From CAYLZO01 sp964387775 (GTDB lineage: Bacteria > Chloroflexota > Anaerolineae > JAAYZQ01): DNA of 9,713 nucleotides. Within the stretch, counting starts at the first letter, position 1. Each line of letters opens with the position of its first letter. The stretch spans positions 1-9,713 of the forward strand of contig CAYLZO010000207.1 of assembly GCA_964387775.1 (NCBI GenBank), written 5' to 3'. A program made the translations under genes and the position numbers. The notes below the pieces were generated by a model. That model searched no databases, was not told the DNA's origin, and was given only the letters and a program-made list of their open reading frames with translations. Shown here one piece after another: positions 5,759 through 9,713 of this stretch.

Positions 5759-6622
5759 ATGCCGTTAGTTGTGGGTATCAGGTTTAACCCGGCGACCAAA
5801 GTATATTATTTCGATCCAGGCGGTCTTCAAGAACTCAAAGCGGGAGAATACGCCATCGTCGAGACATCCCGGGGCCAAGAAGCTGGCCAAGTGGTCATCC
5901 CGCCCCAAAAAGTCAGTAGCAAGGAAGTGGTGGGACAGCTCAAGAGCGTCAAGCGACGCGCTTCGGCACTGGACCTAACGCAAATGACCTACTACCGTCA
6001 CAAAGAGCAGGATGCGCTCATCCGCTGCCGGGAAAAGGTCCAGGAGCATGGCCTGCCCATGAAAGTCGTGCGCGCAGAGTACAACTATGACGGAAGCCGC
6101 CTCATCTTTTTCTTTACTGCAGAAAAGCGCGTCGATTTTCGCAAGCTGGTCCAAGACCTGGCCCGCTCCTTTCGCGCCCGCATCGAACTGCGCCAGGTGG
6201 GCGTGCGCGACGAGGCCAAGTTGCTGGGCGGCATCGGCAAGTGCGGTCGTGAACTGTGCTGCATCACCTGGTTGACCGAATTCAACCCGGTGTCTATCAA
6301 GATGGCGAAACAACAAGACCTGCCGCTCAGCCCCATGGAGATCTCGGGGGTGTGCGGCCGCCTCCTCTGTTGTTTGGCCTACGAGAGGGAATACTACCTG
6401 GAGATGAAAGAGAAGCTTCCCAGGCGGGGCAAGGTCATAGACACGCCCCACGGCCGGGGCAAAGTTATCGAGGTCAACGTCGTCAAAGAGTCGGTCAGCG
6501 TCGAACTCGACAGCCAGGTGACCATTGAGGTCTCGCACCAGGAATTGCTCAAAGTCGGCCGGTCTCCAGGGAAAAAGACGAGCCAGAGGCGGCGGGGAAG
6601 GAAAAGACGTTCAAAACGATAG
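5759..6622 (+). CDS. ricT: PSP1-domain protein RicT (YaaT), RNase Y-associated factor
   Basis: The 287-aa protein carries a PSP1 domain over roughly residues 60-215. In Bacillus, RicT with RicA and RicF forms an iron-sulfur complex that promotes RNase Y-dependent mRNA processing and is needed for competence, sporulation and biofilm (established knowledge). The conserved cysteines are here: C162, C167/C168 in KCGRELCC and C199, C204/C205 in VCGRLLCC, so cluster binding is likely. After the domain come a small beta-rich segment (about 222-262) and a strongly basic tail (about 268-287, mostly Arg and Lys) that could contact RNA. ATG at 5759 follows AAAGGA (5747-5752) by 6 nt. It is cotranscribed with holB. 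RicA and RicF are not in this window, but the RNase Y gene is, on the opposite strand about 600 bp away. Identity is sure at family level; the RNase Y role is inferred by homology. Confidence 0.9.
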   Translation: MPLVVGIRFNPATKVYYFDPGGLQELKAGEYAIVETSRGQEAGQVVIPPQKVSSKEVVGQLKSVKRRASALDLTQMTYYRHKEQDALIRCREKVQEHGLPMKVVRAEYNYDGSRLIFFFTAEKRVDFRKLVQDLARSFRARIELRQVGVRDEAKLLGGIGKCGRELCCITWLTEFNPVSIKMAKQQDLPLSPMEISGVCGRLLCCLAYEREYYLEMKEKLPRRGKVIDTPHGRGKVIEVNVVKESVSVELDSQVTIEVSHQELLKVGRSPGKKTSQRRRGRKRRSKR

Positions 6623-6629
6623 ACAGTGG

Positions 6630-6675
6630 CCGGGTGAGCCACCGCTCCGTGACTTGCCCGGTTTGCCCCTTCTTT
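6630..6675 (+). terminator. Probable terminator of holB-ricT, overlapping the end of spoVS
   Basis: CCGGGTGAG (6630-6638) pairs with CTTGCCCGG (6653-6661) as a 9-bp RNA stem with two G-U pairs and a 14-nt loop, followed by TTTGCCCCTTCTTT. It starts 8 nt after the ricT stop, and its T-rich tail runs into the stop codon of the convergent spoVS. On the minus strand the stem has no T-tract after it, so it serves mainly the plus strand. Confidence 0.55.
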
Positions 6676-6937
6676 AGCGTGGTTCTACGGCGAAACGGAT
6701 TGCCGTACGCTCTTGCCCCCCAATCTCAACGTCGGTAAAGGTGGGAATGCACACCACATCCAGCCCATCGAGGGCAAGAAACCCCTTGGCGATGGCAACC
6801 GCCTTCACCGCTTGGTTCACTGCCCCAGCGCCAATGGCTTGAATATCTGCGCGTCCCTCGTCTCTTACGACCCCTGCGATTGCCCCGGCGACAGCCGTTG
6901 ACTTGGAATTCGCCGCGACCCGAATGATGTCCGCCAT
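6674..6937 (-). CDS. spoVS: Stage V sporulation protein S (SpoVS), Alba-like
   Basis: An 87-aa protein of the SpoVS family, whose length is almost invariant at about 86 residues. It shows the family pattern: IRVAANSKSTAVAGAIAG near the start, DIQAIGAGAVNQAVKAVAIAKGFL in the middle and IGGQERTAIRFAVEP at the end. The fold resembles Alba nucleic-acid-binding proteins. In Bacillus it affects coat assembly and septation during sporulation, but it is also found in many bacteria that do not sporulate, so it is no proof of sporulation here. ATG at 6937 has a near-ideal site, AGGAGGTG, 5 nt upstream. A promoter is predicted at 7100-7072, and rny lies upstream on the same strand, 295 nt away, so it may be transcribed alone or with rny. 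It is convergent with ricT. Confidence 0.93.
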   Translation of the reverse strand: MADIIRVAANSKSTAVAGAIAGVVRDEGRADIQAIGAGAVNQAVKAVAIAKGFLALDGLDVVCIPTFTDVEIGGQERTAIRFAVEPR

Positions 6938-7071
6938 GTGGGCACCTCCTCGATCCCCCTCGTGGGCTGCAAATACTGGACCTTCTACTCTCTCGTCTTG
7001 ATCTGGTGCAGGTACTGGATGTTCAGCTTGTGACCAGCACCGAGGAGATTAGGTTACGGCCAAGCGTGCTT

Positions 7072-7100
7072 ATTGTACACCAACCTGGAAAAAAAGGCAA
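7072..7100 (-). promoter_or_regulatory. Predicted sigma70 promoter of spoVS
   Basis: On the minus strand TTGCCT (7100-7095; four of six matches) and TACAAT (7077-7072; five of six) are separated by exactly 17 bp. Transcription would start near 7065, with a leader of about 128 nt before spoVS. It lies in the 295-nt gap between the rny stop and the spoVS start. A T7 run on the minus strand (7095-7089) overlaps the end of the -35 and the spacer and might also belong to a weak terminator. I see nothing else in this gap except the hairpin at 7186-7219. Confidence 0.5.
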
Positions 7101-7185
7101 ACGCCGGCAAGCTGCCTTGCACCCATCATTGCAGAGAAATCCGTTGATATGCAAGACGCTCTACCGAACGAATCGGGGGAAATCG

Positions 7186-7219
7186 GTGCGAGGAAAAGCA
7201 CTGGGGCTTTCCCTCGCAC
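7186..7219 (-). terminator. 13-bp hairpin just downstream of rny
   Basis: The arms at 7186-7198 and 7207-7219 match at 12 of 13 positions around an 8-nt loop; on the minus RNA the remaining position is a G-U pair. It begins 14 nt after the rny stop codon. The following minus-strand bases are CGATTTCCCC, so there is no real U-tract. It may be a weak or Rho-assisted terminator, or a 3' stabilising structure that lets some transcription continue into spoVS. Confidence 0.4.
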
Positions 7220-7232
7220 AATATCGGCTTTG

Positions 7233-8765
7233 CTACTTGGCAAAGTCCACGGCGCGCGTCTCGCGGATGACGTTGACCTTGATCTGGCCGGGGTACTGCA
7301 AGTTTTCCTCTACGGCGCGGGCCACGTTGCGAGAGAGCTGGATCGCGGCCAGGTCATCCACCTTGTCCGGCTTGACGATGATCCGGATCTCGCGGCCGGC
7401 CTGGATGGCATAAGATTCGTCAACCCCGTCAAAGGAACTGGCCACTTCCTCCAGGGCCTTGATCCGTTTGATGTAGGTTTCCATCGACTCCCGACGGGCG
7501 CCGGGGCGGGCGCCAGAAATGGCGTCCGCTGCCTCGACGATGATGGCTTCCAGGGATTCCCCTTCCGCTTCGCCGTGATGGGCGGCAACGCACTCGATGA
7601 CGGCGGCAGAAACGCCATAACGCTTGGCCAGATCCGCCCCGATGAGCGCGTGGGGACCCTCTACCTCGTGATCGACGGCCTTCCCCAGGTCGTGGAGCAG
7701 TGCCCCGGCCCTGGCTACCTGGACGTTGGCCCCCAGTTCGGTTGCCAAGATCCCGGCCAGATGGGCGGTCTCGACGGCGTGATGCAACTGGTTCTGGCCG
7801 TAGCTCGTACGGAACTTGAGCCGGCCCAGGATCTTGAGGATCTCGGGGTGCAGGCCGGGAACACCGGCATCAATTGCCGCCTGTTCTCCCGCCTCACGGA
7901 CGATCTGATCTACCTCGTCCTTGGATTTGTCCACCACTTTTTCGATGCGGGCGGGGTGGATGCGCCCATCCATGATCAACTTGGTCAGCGCCACCCGGGC
8001 GATCTCGCGCCGGACCGGATCAAAGCAGGACAAAAGCACCGCCTCCGGGGTGTCGTCCACCACCAGGTCCACGCCGGTGGCTCGCTCCAGGGCGCGGATG
8101 TTGCGCCCTTGGCGGCCGATGATGCGCCCTTTCATGTCGTCGCTGGGCAGGGGAACTGTCGAGACCGCGATCTCGGACACCTGGTCCGCCGCGATCCGTT
8201 GCACCGCCAGCGTGACCAGCTTGCGAGCCCGCCGATCCGCCTCCTCCTTGGCCTCGGCCTCCACCTCACGGATGACCCGGGCCATGTCCTGCCGGGCCTC
8301 CTGCTCCACGGTGCTCAGGAGCAAGTCGCGGGCTTCGTCCTGGTTCATATTCGCCACCCGCTCCAGCTTGACCATCCGCTCTTTTTCCATGGCTTCCAGT
8401 TGATTGAACCTCTTGTCCAGCGAGCTCTGGCGCTGGCTCAAGTTGCGCTCGCGCCGGTCCAACTGCTCGAATCGGTCGTCGAGCATGTCTCGGCGCCTTT
8501 GCAGGCGACTTTCCTCTTTGCGCAAGTCGCGCTCTCTGGCTTTGCTTTCTCGTTCCGCTTCGTCCCGGATTTTCAGCGCTTCGTCCCGGGCCTGGACCAA
8601 CCTTTCCTTCACTTCCGTTTCGGCTTCGGCCACGATGCGCTCGGCCTGGTGCTCGGCACTTTCTACTCGAATCCTATCTCGGTATTGCAGGTAGAAGTAT
8701 GCGGCAACCACACCCAGGATCAGGCCTACGACCGTGCCAACGATGGCAAAAATTACCGGTTGCAT
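7233..8765 (-). CDS. rny: Ribonuclease Y
   Basis: A membrane-anchored endoribonuclease that initiates mRNA decay and processing in many Gram-positive and related bacteria. The 510-aa product has an N-terminal membrane anchor (about 4-23), a long charged coiled coil (about 30-190), a KH RNA-binding domain with the IIGRQG loop at 215-220, and an HD phosphohydrolase domain with H329 and the H358-D359 pair in LLHDLGKA, plus AAHHGE near 394-399, followed by the usual C-terminal region. The length is standard (about 510-520). ATG at 8765 has AAAGGA 10 nt upstream; the same 11-mer, GAAAGGATAAC, precedes ricT. It lies 80 nt downstream of recX on the same strand, so recX-rny may be cotranscribed, although the AT-rich gap could hold a promoter. 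A 548-codon open frame on the opposite strand is a composition artefact. ricT, which encodes a known RNase Y partner, is close by. Confidence 0.96.
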   Translation of the reverse strand: MQPVIFAIVGTVVGLILGVVAAYFYLQYRDRIRVESAEHQAERIVAEAETEVKERLVQARDEALKIRDEAERESKARERDLRKEESRLQRRRDMLDDRFEQLDRRERNLSQRQSSLDKRFNQLEAMEKERMVKLERVANMNQDEARDLLLSTVEQEARQDMARVIREVEAEAKEEADRRARKLVTLAVQRIAADQVSEIAVSTVPLPSDDMKGRIIGRQGRNIRALERATGVDLVVDDTPEAVLLSCFDPVRREIARVALTKLIMDGRIHPARIEKVVDKSKDEVDQIVREAGEQAAIDAGVPGLHPEILKILGRLKFRTSYGQNQLHHAVETAHLAGILATELGANVQVARAGALLHDLGKAVDHEVEGPHALIGADLAKRYGVSAAVIECVAAHHGEAEGESLEAIIVEAADAISGARPGARRESMETYIKRIKALEEVASSFDGVDESYAIQAGREIRIIVKPDKVDDLAAIQLSRNVARAVEENLQYPGQIKVNVIRETRAVDFAK

Positions 8766-8845
8766 CTCGTAGTTATCCTTTCCAAGTCATTTTAGACAGT
8801 ATCGTCCATATTTTATCGGATAATTGCCGTTTATCAGAAAATTTC

Positions 8846-9475
8846 TCATGCTTCTATTCTTTTTTCTGCCCAATGGCGGCGGGCAGCCTCTCGGGCGACC
8901 TCGTAGCTAAACCCCCGGCGGGCAAGATAGGCCACCAGCTTGCGGTAGAACGTTTGCTCGTCCGCTTGGCTTAGCCTCCGCGCCTTTTTCTCTGCCGCGC
9001 GATAAGCACCGTCAGAGACATCTACGTCAGAGATGGCCTCTTCAATGATTTCTCTCCGCACGCCCTTGTTTCGCAACTCGTAGCGCAGGGCCCGCAGCCC
9101 CCGGGGCCGGAACCGCTCCCGATTTTCGACCCAATAGCGGGCAAACGCCTCGTCGTCCAGAAAGCCAGCTCGTTCCAGGCGTTCGACGATGGCCTCGATC
9201 TGTTCTTCAGACGCGCCCCGCTTCTGCAGACGGCCGCTCACCTCTGCCCGGCTGCGCGGACGGTAGGACAAAAAGTTCAGCGCCCAGCTATAGAAGGTCT
9301 CCGTCGAGCCCTCTCGCTGCAAGCCTTCGATCTCAAAGTCCGACAGGTGCTGGCCCGGTTGGAGTTTCGCGGCCACGATGGCCGGCAGCCCAAAGGCAAA
9401 ACGGCCGTCGAGGTACACGTTGACTCGATCCCGGTTCTTTTTCTGATACTTCAGCTTTGTGACCTTGCCCGCCAT
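8846..9475 (-). CDS. recX: Regulatory protein RecX
   Basis: A 209-aa modulator of RecA: RecX binds in the groove of RecA filaments and caps or inhibits them (family knowledge). It starts with a beta-rich N-terminal part (KVTKLKYQKKNRDRVNVYLDG) and then shows the tandem three-helix RecX repeats. Recognisable stretches are LSYRPRSRAEVSGRLQKRG at about 70-88, LERAGFLDDEAFARYWVENR at about 100-119 and GLRALRYELRNKGV at about 126-139. The in-frame reading continues upstream to 9544, but the extra residues would be read through a terminator hairpin and a T10 run, so the ATG at 9475 is chosen. Its ribosome-binding site is weak (ACAGG close to the ATG). rny follows 80 nt later. recA often precedes recX but is not in the window. 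Confidence 0.9.
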   Translation of the reverse strand: MAGKVTKLKYQKKNRDRVNVYLDGRFAFGLPAIVAAKLQPGQHLSDFEIEGLQREGSTETFYSWALNFLSYRPRSRAEVSGRLQKRGASEEQIEAIVERLERAGFLDDEAFARYWVENRERFRPRGLRALRYELRNKGVRREIIEEAISDVDVSDGAYRAAEKKARRLSQADEQTFYRKLVAYLARRGFSYEVAREAARRHWAEKRIEA

Positions 9476-9494
9476 CGCCTGTAACCCAACAAAT

Positions 9495-9532
9495 AAAAAA
9501 AAAACGGCCGCAGTGAGTTCCCACCACAGCCG
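9495..9532 (-). terminator. Strong intrinsic terminator (or attenuator) just upstream of recX
   Basis: On the minus RNA, CGGCUGUGGUG (9532-9522) pairs with CACUGCGGCCG (9515-9505) as an 11-bp stem with several G-U pairs and a 6-nt loop. It is followed by ten U (9504-9495), an A and three more U. The recX ATG is only 20 nt further on. A second perfect hairpin, CTGCAAGG/CCTTGCAG (9539-9560), stands just before it. The rest of 9561-9713 shows no gene I can support. Two minus-strand frames are open to the window edge for about 25-28 codons, so the end of an upstream gene cannot be excluded. Confidence 0.8.
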
Positions 9533-9713
9533 CAATTTCTGCAAGGGATACGCCTTGCAGGATCAAGACTGCCGAACAGATCGTGCCGGCTGGCTAGTTG
9601 ATTGTCAAGCGGAAAACAGAAGACGCCTAAAAATCACCTGGCCATCTTCCGCATTCGGGTTGCAGCTTGGTTCCCGTCGTTTCTCCGCAGCTCGCACCTG
9701 GGTCCGCTTCTAT

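Noticed and set aside
7149..8795. 548-codon open frame on the plus strand opposite rny, longer than rny itself
   Set aside because: The minus strand encodes an unmistakable full-length RNase Y with anchor, KH and HD motifs. The opposite frame has no recognisable domain and no ribosome-binding site, and arises from GC-rich codon bias.

Overview
The window is about 9.7 kb of GC-rich bacterial DNA. The gene set (RNase Y, a PSP1-domain RicT, SpoVS, RecX and a bacterial DNA polymerase III delta-prime) and the style of the short hypothetical protein suggest Chloroflexota (Anaerolineae-like) or a neighbouring phylum. That placement is inference; no rRNA or marker gene in the window proves it. I see no insertion-sequence transposase, tRNA, rRNA or CRISPR array.

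Layout. (1) 1-2987, plus strand: a promoter with a consensus extended -10, then a two-site SERCA-type Ca2+ P-type ATPase. (2) 3045-3551, minus strand: an unrecognised 104-aa helical protein with its own extended -10 promoter and a terminator-like perfect hairpin. (3) 3552-3942: a dense control region. It holds an array of GT-starting boxes at 11-bp period abutting the minus-strand promoter, an imperfect direct repeat overlapping the -35 of a perfect TTGACA-N17-TATAAT plus-strand promoter, and a 109-nt nested palindrome (MITE-like) in the leader of the next gene. (4) 3943-4675, plus: an OmpR/PhoB-type response regulator with no kinase beside it, closed by a terminator. (5) 4728-6675, plus: holB (delta-prime) and ricT, 23 nt apart, ending in a terminator that overlaps the stop codon of the convergent spoVS. 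(6) 6674-9475, minus: recX, rny and spoVS, read in that order. A strong U-tract terminator lies just upstream of recX.

How the genes relate. The holB-ricT pair matches the Bacillus order holB-yaaT. The recX-rny-spoVS order resembles the Bacillus neighbourhood recA-rny-ymdB-spoVS. In Bacillus, RicT belongs to the RicAFT iron-sulfur complex that directs RNase Y to some transcripts, so this window brings an RNA-decay nuclease and one of its known specificity factors within about 600 bp of each other. Between them is SpoVS, an Alba-like nucleic-acid-binding protein. In the other half, an OmpR-family regulator diverges from a small gene whose promoter carries 11-bp-phased boxes of the kind this family binds. 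Self-contained local regulation is the most attractive hypothesis for that half.
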